Positions 55,313-63,875 of a DNA stretch of 64,000 nucleotides are shown piece after piece. The position numbers and the translations under genes were made by a program. Source of the stretch: Draconibacterium sediminis (GTDB taxonomy: Bacteria; Bacteroidota; Bacteroidia; Bacteroidales; Prolixibacteraceae); the NCBI RefSeq assembly GCF_000949475.1, contig NZ_JRHC01000004.1, forward strand, positions 62,001 through 126,000. The letters are read 5' to 3'. The notes below the pieces were generated by a model that was not told the origin of the DNA, searched no databases, and saw only the letters and a list, made by a program, of their open reading frames with translations. Every line of letters begins with the position of its first letter. Within the stretch, counting starts at the first letter, position 1.

Positions 55313-55478
55313 AAAAGAGTTGATGAAGATGTACAACGTGGACAGGTCCACAATCGAATCTTGGATTAAAGAAAGAGGACTACCAATGATTGAAATTTCA
55401 TCTCATAAAAAGTACGTCAGACGAGAAGATTTAATCGAGTTTGAAAACAAGATGATGAAGAACAAAATTGAATTATGA
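55284..55478 (+). CDS. Excisionase-like HTH protein (MerR/HTH_17 fold)
   Basis: The 64-residue protein is a single winged-helix unit: KKELMKMYNVDRSTIESWI, then a wing (GLPMIEISSHKKYVRREDLIEF). This fits the HTH_17/Xis family of Bacteroidota excisionases and element regulators. With a tyrosine integrase at the other end of the element, a role in directing excision is likely. It overlaps both neighbours (ATGA junction with the next). Confidence 0.7.
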   Translation: MNTLKERISKKELMKMYNVDRSTIESWIKERGLPMIEISSHKKYVRREDLIEFENKMMKNKIEL

Positions 55479-55639
55479 AATCCGATAGAATCACTAAGAT
55501 TCAAAATATCATTTCTGAATTGGATGTCTTAATTTCAGAGTTAAAAGAGAAAGGAGATGAAGTAAGTGTTCAACGTTGTTCAGAAGTAAGGTCTGGATAT
55601 ATCAATGATTTGAAGAAAATGAATATCACAGATTATTAA
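55475..55639 (+). CDS. Small hypothetical protein, 54 residues
   Basis: It starts in the ATGA stop overlap of the HTH gene and encodes a helical, coiled-coil-like protein (TKIQNIISELDVLISELKEK, ending KKMNITDY). No family is recognised. The ATGA junction supports translation. Confidence 0.5.
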   Translation: MKSDRITKIQNIISELDVLISELKEKGDEVSVQRCSEVRSGYINDLKKMNITDY

Positions 55640-55701
55640 TAGTTCAATTCTACCAATCTGTCAGAACTCAAAAATGATATTTCAATCAATTGAAAATTAA
55701 A

Positions 55702-55872
55702 CTATTCCAATGTGTCAAAATTCGTACTTCCAAACTCATCATTGAGTTCAAAATACTCCATTAATCCCACAACACGTTCATCCTCCGGATTTGAAGAAGT
55801 TTTCTCACTCATCCTCTTATACCATAAATCTCTATCCCTATTCTTGATTTTATGAGAATTAGTAGATTTCAT
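55702..55872 (-). CDS. Small hypothetical protein after the serine recombinase, 56 residues
   Basis: The ATG overlaps the recombinase stop in ATGA, so it is translationally coupled to it. The product (MKSTNSHKIKNRDRDLWYKR, then an acidic part with ERVVGLMEYFELNDEFG) has no known family. It could be a recombinase-associated accessory factor. Confidence 0.5.
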   Translation of the reverse strand: MKSTNSHKIKNRDRDLWYKRMSEKTSSNPEDERVVGLMEYFELNDEFGSTNFDTLE

Positions 55873-56489
55873 ATTTCTATATTTTGAGGTTTATAATATT
55901 GTTTAACCTTATAAATGGTAGAAGTTGAAACACCCAAACGAAAGGAAATATCCCTCGTGGATTTACCCATCTTCAGATACTTGATAATGGATTGGGATTT
56001 TGGTTTATTTAGGAATGTTTGGATATTTTCATTAGTTCCTTTTTTCCTACCTAATTTACCTCCATTCATCACAAACATTTTTCTTCCCATTTGAGTTCGT
56101 TCAAGTATGTTTTCACGTTCCATCTCGTAAAGTGAACTCATAACACTTGTAATTAAATTCCAAATGGGATTCTTCTTCCCAGATACTTTGGATTGAAGAT
56201 TACCCATGTTACGAACCACTACGTTTACATCATGTTCATCAAGATATTGAAGTGTAGAAAGAACATCGATGGTATTCCTACCCAATTTTGACAAATCTTC
56301 ACAAACCAATTCTTTTACTTTACCTTGTTCAACGAGTTGAATTAGTTCTTTTCCTTTCTCTCTTTCAATGAATGGTATTTTACCACTCACTCCTTTATCA
56401 AACAAAATCAAATCGTAGTTACTCTTATCCAATTTGAATCTTTCACCACTCTGGTTAATCGTTGAAGTTCTTCGGTAGGATATTCTCAT
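55869..56489 (-). CDS. Serine recombinase (resolvase/invertase family)
   Basis: The frame is open to 56546, but the ATG at 56489 starts the conserved domain (MRISYRRTSTINQ) and gives 206 residues. The catalytic Ser9 is in RTSTxxQ and the fold continues with LVCEDLSKLGRNTIDVLSTL and SVMSSLYEMERENILERT. The C-terminal HTH has KSTRDISFRLGVSTSTIYKV. The normal Asp-Arg pair before LGR is Ser-Lys here, so the Arg matching R68 of gamma-delta resolvase is a Lys. It could resolve dimers or invert a segment of the element. Confidence 0.85.
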   Translation of the reverse strand: MRISYRRTSTINQSGERFKLDKSNYDLILFDKGVSGKIPFIEREKGKELIQLVEQGKVKELVCEDLSKLGRNTIDVLSTLQYLDEHDVNVVVRNMGNLQSKVSGKKNPIWNLITSVMSSLYEMERENILERTQMGRKMFVMNGGKLGRKKGTNENIQTFLNKPKSQSIIKYLKMGKSTRDISFRLGVSTSTIYKVKQYYKPQNIEI

Positions 56490-56736
56490 GAAGTGTATCG
56501 TTTTAATTCTCTTAATAAATCTACCAAAAAAACGGAAGACGTCCAAGTCTAAACGTTTGTTATTCTGTCTATTAATGTATCGTTTTTATTTATGAATAAT
56601 ATCGAAACAACTTCTGTAGATTTCAAATAATGTTCCCAAAATATTTGGAGATTCAAAATAGAGTATTCCGGTTTTATTGTTAAATTTATGAACCAAAAAT
56701 AACTAATGATAAACCGTTATTCTAAATACTAATTCT

Positions 56737-57375
56737 ATGAATTTAATTTTTGTGATTGTAATAGTTGTGGTGTTGTTAATTATAGGATTCAGAATCTTCG
56801 TTAAGAGGATGATGAAAGAATCACCATATTATCATACAAAAAGAATGTTGGAAAAGAAGTTAAGTTCATTAGATGATACTGATTGGAAAGGTAAACAAGA
56901 GGTTAATCTGAAATTGTGTTGGATAAATTCTCTGAAATCATACCATATGAGTGTTACTCATGGTGATAATAAGGAAGAAACTGTAAGGTATACCTTAAAC
57001 AATCTAACAGAAGATGATATAGAATTCCCAGAAGAACTAGATTTGGAAGATTTCTCTCACTTTGATTTCACTTATAAGATTGGACAGGATTTTAAAAAAG
57101 TAATTGATGAGTGTGGATATGAATTAATGAAACCATATTACATATTACCTTATCCATTTGATTACATTGATAAATCGTTTGGATTCTTAATTAGATTTTT
57201 CAAAAATGATAATGAAATCTTTTCTTCAAAAGAGAAAGAAATTTATCTAGATGATCTAGATAGAGTATCAAGTAATCTGACGTTTTTCGTAGATACTGGA
57301 AGTGATGATATTTCAAAAGATGGAAATACAAGTATAAAAGATAGTAGAAAATATAAATCGTGGATGAATGAATAG
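56737..57375 (+). CDS. Membrane-anchored protein, partner of AbiH
   Basis: The 212-residue protein has one N-terminal membrane segment (about 2-20: LIFVIVIVVVLLIIGF) followed by basic residues, so the rest is probably cytosolic. The remainder is an acidic alpha/beta domain (DDTDWKGKQEVNLKLCW, LPYPFDYIDKSFGFLIRFF) with no recognised family. Its end overlaps the AbiH gene by 8 bases, so both are expressed together. It may place AbiH at the membrane or act as a sensor or toxin-regulating partner; this is inference. Confidence 0.6.
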   Translation: MNLIFVIVIVVVLLIIGFRIFVKRMMKESPYYHTKRMLEKKLSSLDDTDWKGKQEVNLKLCWINSLKSYHMSVTHGDNKEETVRYTLNNLTEDDIEFPEELDLEDFSHFDFTYKIGQDFKKVIDECGYELMKPYYILPYPFDYIDKSFGFLIRFFKNDNEIFSSKEKEIYLDDLDRVSSNLTFFVDTGSDDISKDGNTSIKDSRKYKSWMNE

Positions 57376-58471
57376 ATTAATAATTATTGGGAATGGATTT
57401 GATTTATCACACGGTATCCAATCAAGACTCGTTGATTACCTTAACTACTATAAAAAACAATTTCTCAAGGTTTTTGTGGAGAAACATGAATCAAATCCTC
57501 ACAAATTAACATCTGGAACGGTTCATAGTGATTCTCTGATCACTTTTAAATATATAACAAACGATCAATCGATTTTAGAACATTTAATAGAGGTTTCAAC
57601 GTTCTCTGAATTTATTCGAATTTCTCAGAAAGAAAGGTTGATCGAAATTAAATCAATTCTTTTAAATCAGTATATAAGAAAAGTTGATGGGGGAGATAAT
57701 TGGGTTGATATAGAATCATTATACTTTAAAACGTTGTTTAATTATACCAAGAATGTTAATTCAGATAGGAATAACATAAAACGATTTAATGAACAGTTTG
57801 AGTTTATTAAAAATGGTTTTATTGAATATCTAAAACATCAATTGGTGGAGTTTAAAGATAATGTTGGTACTCAGGAATTTGAAAATTTTGTTCATGATTA
57901 CCAAAAAATATTTCATCAAGATTTTAATTTAAAACATGATTTCCGTTTAATGTATCTAAACTTCAATTATTCTGATATATTAAGAACTCATATTCAGTAT
58001 CATGATGATTATGTAAATAGAAAAATAAACTATATTCATGGTGAAATTGATGATGTTAAAAATCCAGTAGTAATGGGGTTTGGTGATGAACACGATGAAA
58101 AATTTAAAACATGGGATTCAAATGAAAATCATGAATTATTTCGAAATATAAAATCAATCAATTATTTTAAAACTACTAAATATCAAGAGTTAAATAGTTT
58201 TTTGAATTCAGGTAGTTCATTTGAAGTTTATGTACTCGGTCACTCTTGTGGATTATCTGATAGAACACTTTTACGTGAAATATTTGAACATCAAAAATGT
58301 AACCGTATAAAACTATTTTACTACGAAGATTCCCAAGGGAATTCAGATTTTTTTGAAAAATCAGTGGAGGTTATGAGACATTTTGAGAACAAAAACCTTG
58401 TTCGTAAACGTGTTGTTTTTAATGAAAATAACAAGATGTTACAATTGTCAGAATATTTGAACAAACAATAG
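57368..58471 (+). CDS. AbiH-family abortive infection protein
   Basis: The 367-residue cytosolic protein has the family signatures of phage abortive infection protein AbiH (PF14253): LIIIGNGFDLSHG at the start (4-16, a nucleotide-fold-like loop), NWVDIE at 111-116, LNFNYSDIL near 198-205, YIHGEIDD (223-229), NPVVMGFGDEHDE and VYVLGHSCGLSDRTLLREI (288-304). AbiH blocks phage development by an unknown mechanism. It is encoded within the integrated element, and the partner gene overlaps its start. It has no enzyme activity assigned. Confidence 0.8.
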   Translation: MNRLIIIGNGFDLSHGIQSRLVDYLNYYKKQFLKVFVEKHESNPHKLTSGTVHSDSLITFKYITNDQSILEHLIEVSTFSEFIRISQKERLIEIKSILLNQYIRKVDGGDNWVDIESLYFKTLFNYTKNVNSDRNNIKRFNEQFEFIKNGFIEYLKHQLVEFKDNVGTQEFENFVHDYQKIFHQDFNLKHDFRLMYLNFNYSDILRTHIQYHDDYVNRKINYIHGEIDDVKNPVVMGFGDEHDEKFKTWDSNENHELFRNIKSINYFKTTKYQELNSFLNSGSSFEVYVLGHSCGLSDRTLLREIFEHQKCNRIKLFYYEDSQGNSDFFEKSVEVMRHFENKNLVRKRVVFNENNKMLQLSEYLNKQ

Positions 58472-58502
58472 TTTTTAAAATAAAACTGATGAACGATTTG
58501 AA

Positions 58503-58775
58503 TTATATCTGTTTTAGAATAAATTCATCGTTTTTATAGTTTACCTCAACTATATTAGATTCAAATATCTGACCTAGATAAATATATCCACTATCTATCA
58601 ATAGTTTACCCATTTCAGAAACATGTATTATTGTTTCGGAATTAATTAATGGTTTACCATCTACATAAGAAGTTATAGTAGTTTTATATCCAAACTCAAA
58701 TTTCCAAATTTTACTATTCTTATCTAACCACTTATGTGTAACTAAGTATCTACCCTTTTTCTGATTTTCTGTCAT
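58503..58775 (-). CDS. Small hypothetical protein, 90 residues
   Basis: It is a mainly beta protein (GRYLVTHKWLDKNSKIWKFE, TIIHVSEMGKLLIDSGYIYL) without a known family. A TATCTTTG promoter element lies on its own strand 27 bases before the start. It faces the AbiH gene end to end, with 31 bases between, and is the only gene between the cargo and the integrase. Confidence 0.5.
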   Translation of the reverse strand: MTENQKKGRYLVTHKWLDKNSKIWKFEFGYKTTITSYVDGKPLINSETIIHVSEMGKLLIDSGYIYLGQIFESNIVEVNYKNDEFILKQI

Positions 58776-58801
58776 TTTTTCAAATTTATTTTAACATAAC
58801 A

Positions 58802-58809
58802 CAAAGATA
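58802..58809 (-). promoter_or_regulatory. -7-like element of the 90-residue gene
   Basis: TATCTTTG on the minus strand fits TAnnTTTG; a TTTT about 20 bases upstream replaces the usual TTTG. Confidence 0.35.
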
Positions 58810-58977
58810 CTCATAAAAAAAGTGGGAGTAAAAAAAGGGTATTGTGGTGGGTTAATGTATTGGTAAGTAGTGGTTTTGTAGGTTTCTTGTAACTGTGAAA
58901 GAACTTTTTCCTCAAATCCCTAAATAGGTGGGTTTTATATCGGGAGTGACTTTTTAGTGAGGGGATTTATAGATTGG

Positions 58978-60606
58978 TTATAAACCCATCAACTGTCTTA
59001 CCTTTTCAGTATAAATTTCATCAGGTAAAACACCTTTCTCATTTAATTGTTGGAGTGTTTTAAGTTGTTCCTCCGTTTCGGGGGATGTGATATTTACCTC
59101 TTTAGTTTTCTTTGGTTTATTCTCTTTGTTGTTGTATTTCTTCTTTAAGTTGTCCGAGAATAAATCATCATTCACTTTCATGATATCCTTATCCAAAACA
59201 TTGTAATACCCATCAAATACTTTCTGAGAACTATGTCCTGTCATTTTCATGATGGTTCTGATAGGAGTTCCTTTCTCAATGTGTTCACGAATAAATGTTC
59301 TTCTTCCGATATGAGATACCATAACGTTATGAAGTGGGACGATATCATTAGTACGTTCAACTATTTTACCAGTCAAATCAAACTCAGGTAACTTAACAGG
59401 TCGGTTCAGTTCCAAAATCTCTCCCAAATGTTTGGTGTGTTTGTTGAATTTCTGATTACTGAATGGATTACCGAAATTTGTTCTTGGGAACAGATAATGA
59501 TGACTATTCTTGTCGTGTGAATACTTCCTAAAAATCCTATCCGTCATTTGGTTAATCTTAACCTTAACTTCGGTTCTTTTTCTACTTTTTTCCATGTAGA
59601 AACGAAAATATCCGGTTCTATTACCTTTGATTCCGGTATCATCAAATACAAAATCACCGACTTTCATCTTAACCATATCACCGAATCTACATCCAACGTT
59701 ACAAAGGAAGATTAACATGTCCCTATATACTTCATAGGTGGTGAATGTTCTTGAAATTTCTTTCTCTCTGTTATTGGTGAATTTTTCCTCAATGTAGAAC
59801 AGACATTTATGTTTAGTTAAGAGTTCAACATGTTTAGGATTACCAATCTCAATGTCGTTGAAATAGAAGATTTTAAGAACTTCTTCTCGTTTCAGGAATA
59901 TTACCTCTCTTTCTCCATCAGGTGTGAATGAAGATGGTTTTTTTATCCTAAAATCAGTTCCATGATTGTCTTTACACCAATTAGAGAAGTTTACCAATGT
60001 TTTAACCCTTTTTTTAATGGTTATGGGTTGTAGTCCTTTCTTGTAACTCCATTTGATTAATCCCATAACCCATTCCTCTGTCAAATCACTTGGGAGAAGA
60101 TATACCTTGTTTTTCAACTGATAATCCAATGTGTATGTTTTGATATCCTTAATTGATGGATTTATCGTTTTTACGTAGGATTTTCTGTTGGGGAATAAAT
60201 CCGAATTTATCCACTTCTCGTACAATTCAAATAAGGTAAGGAAATGAACTTCTTTCAATGATTCTCTTACTTTCGTAACGTTCATCTCTCGTAAGTGAGA
60301 TTTTACCAAATCAATAGATGGAACTTTGTCCTCTTTTTCAAGTTGGAATACTAAGTTGTTTACCTCTGAGAGTTTTTGTTTTATTTGAATGTTTTTCTCT
60401 TTTGATAATTCATCCGTATTCTTAATTGGGTTTTTAGTTTGACGAGTTTTCCAATCATCATCCCAATCCTTAATCATACATGAAATACCCGTTGGAATTT
60501 TCAGTTTCCTTTTATCGTAGTAGTAAACCACCACCACCGAAACTGAATCGTTTTTTGAGTAACTACTTTTACTTTTCTTGTAATCCAACTTACATATTAG
60601 TCCCAT
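58978..60606 (-). CDS. Tyrosine recombinase (integrase) of the element
   Basis: The 542-residue integrase has an N-terminal arm-binding domain (about 1-115), a core-binding domain (about 120-225) and a catalytic domain (about 235-480). The active residues are R307 in GCRFGDM, H432 and R435 in SHIGRRTF, H458 in TGHSSQ, and Y467/Y468 in DGYYNV. The C-terminal ~65 residues are Lys-rich. The gene lies with its 5' end toward the tRNA target, the usual layout for integrases using a tRNA att site. A noncoding stretch of ~200 bases follows. Confidence 0.93.
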   Translation of the reverse strand: MGLICKLDYKKSKSSYSKNDSVSVVVVYYYDKRKLKIPTGISCMIKDWDDDWKTRQTKNPIKNTDELSKEKNIQIKQKLSEVNNLVFQLEKEDKVPSIDLVKSHLREMNVTKVRESLKEVHFLTLFELYEKWINSDLFPNRKSYVKTINPSIKDIKTYTLDYQLKNKVYLLPSDLTEEWVMGLIKWSYKKGLQPITIKKRVKTLVNFSNWCKDNHGTDFRIKKPSSFTPDGEREVIFLKREEVLKIFYFNDIEIGNPKHVELLTKHKCLFYIEEKFTNNREKEISRTFTTYEVYRDMLIFLCNVGCRFGDMVKMKVGDFVFDDTGIKGNRTGYFRFYMEKSRKRTEVKVKINQMTDRIFRKYSHDKNSHHYLFPRTNFGNPFSNQKFNKHTKHLGEILELNRPVKLPEFDLTGKIVERTNDIVPLHNVMVSHIGRRTFIREHIEKGTPIRTIMKMTGHSSQKVFDGYYNVLDKDIMKVNDDLFSDNLKKKYNNKENKPKKTKEVNITSPETEEQLKTLQQLNEKGVLPDEIYTEKVRQLMGL

Positions 60607-60653
60607 CTTTCTGTATTTAAGTCAGTTAAATGTATTGAAAAATATTGAAGAAT

Positions 60654-60673
60654 GGAACCCTAAATGGAACCCC
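60654..60673 (+). repeat. GGAACCC repeats at the right end of the element
   Basis: GGAACCC (60654-60660) and GGAACCCC (60666-60673) lie between the integrase start and the tRNA, 12 bases apart. The same hexamer occurs at the left end in both orientations. They look like arm-type integrase or Xis sites. Confidence 0.45.
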
Positions 60674-60739
60674 AGAGTGATTTTTGGGAATAAAAAAATC
60701 CCAACTAATTGATAAACAATCTGTTGAGATTTGATGTTC

Positions 60740-60820
<81 letters not shown>

Positions 60821-60904
60821 AAAATGTATTGTTACATACGATTTTCGGGGTGCAAGTTTACGAATTTGCACGAATATAAGCAAGCATTTCTTAAAAATTA
60901 GATA

Positions 60905-60937
60905 AACAAAAAGGTGCCCGCTTTCGCAGACACCTTT
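60905..60937 (-). terminator. Terminator of the Gfo/Idh/MocA gene
   Basis: AAAGGTG pairs with CACCTTT, with partial pairing inside; on the minus strand TTTTTGTTT follows. It lies 22 bases after the gene's end. Confidence 0.7.
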
Positions 60938-60959
60938 CGCATATCTTCTAAAACTGAAA

Positions 60960-62468
60960 TTATGCAGGCATATCAGGTAAGCTCCAAGGCTTACGGTAAG
61001 TATGCTTGATCAATTCAGCTGCAAAGTCTTTTGCAGGAACAGGATCAGTCCATGTTTTCTTAAACGATGGGTGACCATCATGAATTTCGAAACCATCTTT
61101 GATAACAACTTTGATTTCTTCACTGTCGGTAAGGTTGGTGAACTGCATGTTTTCGCCATCCCAATCCAGTTCTTTGTTCAGCGACTGTAAACGAACGCCA
61201 AGAACACCCATAACAACCATTTCGTTGAATGGACCTGCTTCTTTAAAGTCAGATGCAGTTGGAACACGGTTCTCAGGACTTTCTTTACATGCACGTACCC
61301 AATCCATTTCGTGACTGGTTTCTACACGGCGACGGAATTTAGGAGCATCAGGTTTGCGACCCGACAATAGCCATGGGTTTACACCATAACATCCGCAAAT
61401 CAGTTTGTCTTTTGTTCCGTGGAAAATTACACCACCACCCTGGTCGTTCGGATTTTTACCATCTGGCCATCCTTCAGGAAGCATTGGCTTAATTCCACCA
61501 TCGTACCAATGTACATCAACCTGAGGAAGCGTGTTTTTCTTCAAACCTTTCCATGGTTTGTCGGCACTTGCCTTACGCTCTGGGTAAGTCAGTTTTACCG
61601 ATTGAGCAGAAGGAGCACAGTCTTGTAATAACAATGTTGAGTTTCCTTGAGTATGAATAGGATAACCTAAATCAAGACCAACGAATACCGGGTGAAGAAT
61701 ATGGCAAGCCATATCGCCAAGAGCACCAGTACCGTAATCCCACCAGCCACGCCAGTTCCATGGGTGATAAACCTGGTTGAACGGACGCATTTTTGCAGGT
61801 CCTGTAAACAGATCCCAATCCAAAGTATCCGGAACCCAGTCACCTCTTTCAGGAGTGTTTAAACCCTGAGGCCAGATAGGACGGTCGGTAAAAGCTTCAA
61901 CTTTTGTTACTTCACCAATTTCGCCGTTAGCTAACCATTCCGAGGTAAGGTTTACACCTTCGCCCGACGATCCCTGGTTACCCATCGATGTGGCTACTTT
62001 GTACTTGTCGGCCAGTTTTGTAAGCAGGCGAGATTCGTAAACCGAGTGAGTTAATGGCTTTTGCACATAAACGTGTTTACCCATTGTAATGGCATGAGCT
62101 GCAACAATTGCGTGTGTGTGGTCGGCAGTTGCAACTACTACACCGTCAATGCTGTCACCCAACTCGTCATACATTTCTCTCCAGTCTTTGTACTTTTTGG
62201 CGCCTGAGTATCTTTTAAATACAGGTGCTGAGTACTTCCAGTCAACATCACATAAACCAACGATGTTTTCCGACTCCAGGTTTTTCAAGTTAGCAAAACC
62301 CATACCTCCAACACCAACACCGGCAATATTTAGCTTGTCGCTTGGTGCTTTATGACCAAGGCCTGCTACTGCGTGGCGCGGAACAATTGTAAATCCTGCA
62401 GCTGCAGCTGCTGTTGTACCAAGAAATGCTCTTCTTGATACAGATGTCATTTTTGATTTTTCCTCCAT
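60960..62468 (-). CDS. Gfo/Idh/MocA-family oxidoreductase, Tat-exported
   Basis: The frame is open to 62522, but the ATG at 62468 places the twin-arginine signal correctly (SRRAFLGTTAAAAAGF, residues 11-26) and gives 502 residues. The Rossmann domain has NIAGVGVGGMGFANL, VGLCDVDW and YVQKPLTHS (the conserved EKP/QKP lysine). The C-terminal domain has GGVIFHGTKDKLICG. Such Bacteroidota proteins bind NAD(P) tightly before export and act on sugars in the periplasm. The substrate is unknown. It is monocistronic by its own terminator. Confidence 0.9.
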   Translation of the reverse strand: MEEKSKMTSVSRRAFLGTTAAAAAGFTIVPRHAVAGLGHKAPSDKLNIAGVGVGGMGFANLKNLESENIVGLCDVDWKYSAPVFKRYSGAKKYKDWREMYDELGDSIDGVVVATADHTHAIVAAHAITMGKHVYVQKPLTHSVYESRLLTKLADKYKVATSMGNQGSSGEGVNLTSEWLANGEIGEVTKVEAFTDRPIWPQGLNTPERGDWVPDTLDWDLFTGPAKMRPFNQVYHPWNWRGWWDYGTGALGDMACHILHPVFVGLDLGYPIHTQGNSTLLLQDCAPSAQSVKLTYPERKASADKPWKGLKKNTLPQVDVHWYDGGIKPMLPEGWPDGKNPNDQGGGVIFHGTKDKLICGCYGVNPWLLSGRKPDAPKFRRRVETSHEMDWVRACKESPENRVPTASDFKEAGPFNEMVVMGVLGVRLQSLNKELDWDGENMQFTNLTDSEEIKVVIKDGFEIHDGHPSFKKTWTDPVPAKDFAAELIKHTYRKPWSLPDMPA

Positions 62469-62710
62469 AACAATATTAAATTTAATCGGATAGGTATTAA
62501 ATATTCTTGAAATATATTCCAAAAAAACGGTTAAATATAGTGATAGTTAAGTGCTTTTCAATAAAGAATGTTGAGAAACAAGTGTAAAAACGAAAATAAA
62601 CCGACACCCGGACGAGCGGTATTTTTAGTTCGCGGAAACGAATAATCTTCAACATCAGCGGTTTACTGCTTCTTGTATAGCTTTTGTCTATTTCGCTTAA
62701 AAAAAATCAA

Positions 62711-62742
62711 TTTGACACGAGCTGTATTTCAATTTACATTTG
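62711..62742 (+). promoter_or_regulatory. Bacteroides-type promoter of the peroxiredoxin gene
   Basis: TTTG (62711-62714) and TACATTTG (62735-62742) are 20 bases apart, a full match to the Bacteroidota sigma consensus. Transcription should start near 62749, about 30 bases before the ATG at 62778. Confidence 0.75.
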
Positions 62743-62777
62743 CATGTAATCTTTAAAAAATAAAAAACGAAAAAATC

Positions 62778-63302
62778 ATGAAATCAGTAGGAGATAAATT
62801 TCCAAAGTTTAAAAAAACTGCAGTATTAGCAGATAACCAATTCGGAGAAGTAACATCAGAGGATCATAAAAAAGCAGGCAAGTGGATGGTAATCTACTTC
62901 TACCCGAAAGACTTTACTTTTGTATGCCCAACCGAAATTGTGGAGTTTAACAACAACCACGCAAAATTTGAAGAGTTAAATGCTGAGTTATATGGTGTAT
63001 CAACCGATACTGCCGAGGTTCACCTGGCATGGAAATCGAACGACCCGCGTTTGGCCAATCTTACCTATCCGTTAATTGAAGATACTTCTAAGTCATTGTC
63101 CAAAAAATTGGGTATCTTACAACCTGGAAGCGTTGCTTACCGTGCTACGTTTATTGTTGATCCTGAAGGAATAATTCAGTGGGTAAACTGTAACAACGAT
63201 GCTACAGGCCGTAACGTTGCCGAGGTATTAAGAGCTTTGGAAGCTACTCAAAATCCTGGTTTAACCGGTTGTAACTGGCAACCAGGAGACAATACACTAT
63301 AG
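62778..63302 (+). CDS. Peroxiredoxin, AhpC/Prx family
   Basis: The 174-residue cytosolic thioredoxin-fold enzyme reduces peroxides. The peroxidatic cysteine is C50 in FTFVCPTEI, with the conserved Pro-x-x-x-Thr/Ser-x-x-Cys motif. A second Cys at about 165 (TGCNWQPGD) is the likely resolving residue. It is followed 26 bases later by an OsmC-family gene, so the two form an oxidative-stress pair. Confidence 0.93.
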   Translation: MKSVGDKFPKFKKTAVLADNQFGEVTSEDHKKAGKWMVIYFYPKDFTFVCPTEIVEFNNNHAKFEELNAELYGVSTDTAEVHLAWKSNDPRLANLTYPLIEDTSKSLSKKLGILQPGSVAYRATFIVDPEGIIQWVNCNNDATGRNVAEVLRALEATQNPGLTGCNWQPGDNTL

Positions 63303-63328
63303 AAAGTAAAACTTAAAAGCTAGAAATT

Positions 63329-63754
63329 ATGTCAGTAAGAAAAGTAAACTCAGTTTGGAACGGAACTCTTAAAGAGGGAAAAGGAAATATGAACATCACC
63401 GGTTATAGCGGGCCGTTTACTTTTGCATCGCGTTTTGAAGATGGAAAAGGAACCAACCCCGAAGAACTGGTAGGTGCAGCACACTCAGGTTGTTACTCAA
63501 TGTTTTTAGCAGCTCTTATCAGCGGCGAAGGATTAACACCTGAAAGCGTTGAAACAGAAGCAGCCGTTACGCTTGGTCAGGTAGATGGCGGACCAGCCAT
63601 AACCAACATTAAATTAACCAACGTAACAAAATGCGAAGGTTTGTCGCAAGAGAAATTTGACGAACTTGCAGCTGCGGCTAAAGCAAAATGCCCGATTTCG
63701 CGTTTGTATGCCGGCGGTACTGCCGAAATTGAATTAGACGCAAAATTGGTTTAA
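63329..63754 (+). CDS. OsmC-family peroxidase
   Basis: The 141-residue protein shows the OsmC/Ohr fold: NPEELVGAAHSGCYSMFLAA with the first catalytic Cys, then AAAAKAKCPISRLY with the second. It reduces organic hydroperoxides in the cytosol. It is the second gene of the unit started by the peroxiredoxin and is closed by a strong terminator. OsmC rather than Ohr is favoured because of the KAKCPISR motif. Confidence 0.9.
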   Translation: MSVRKVNSVWNGTLKEGKGNMNITGYSGPFTFASRFEDGKGTNPEELVGAAHSGCYSMFLAALISGEGLTPESVETEAAVTLGQVDGGPAITNIKLTNVTKCEGLSQEKFDELAAAAKAKCPISRLYAGGTAEIELDAKLV

Positions 63755-63781
63755 AAGAGAAAGTTATAATTGCATATATAG

Positions 63782-63808
63782 AAGGAGTCAGAAATGACTC
63801 CTTTTTTT
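63782..63808 (+). terminator. Terminator after the OsmC gene
   Basis: AAGGAGTCA pairs perfectly with TGACTCCTT around GAAA, followed by a T run. It ends the peroxiredoxin-OsmC unit. Confidence 0.9.
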
Positions 63809-63839
63809 ATGGAAATTATCGAGCAGACAGCATTTCATT

Positions 63840-63875
63840 ACCCATCCTCTTACCCATCCTCTTACCCATCCTCTT
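63840..63875. repeat. Three tandem copies of a 12-bp unit
   Basis: ACCCATCCTCTT is repeated three times without interruption, followed by a partial ATCC. The rest of the window to 64000 shows no certain gene; an open frame starting near 63943 runs off the end and cannot be judged. Confidence 0.7.

Noticed and set aside
56490-56546. Upstream extension of the serine recombinase
   Set aside because: The extra 19 residues precede the conserved start of the catalytic domain and look like untranslated leader.
58840-58977. G-rich stretch after the integrase as a structured RNA
   Set aside because: I could not draw a convincing stem; only weak AAATCCC/GGGGATTT pairing over a long loop is present.
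63840-63875. The tandem repeats as a CRISPR array
   Set aside because: Units are 12 bases without spacers and no cas gene is near.
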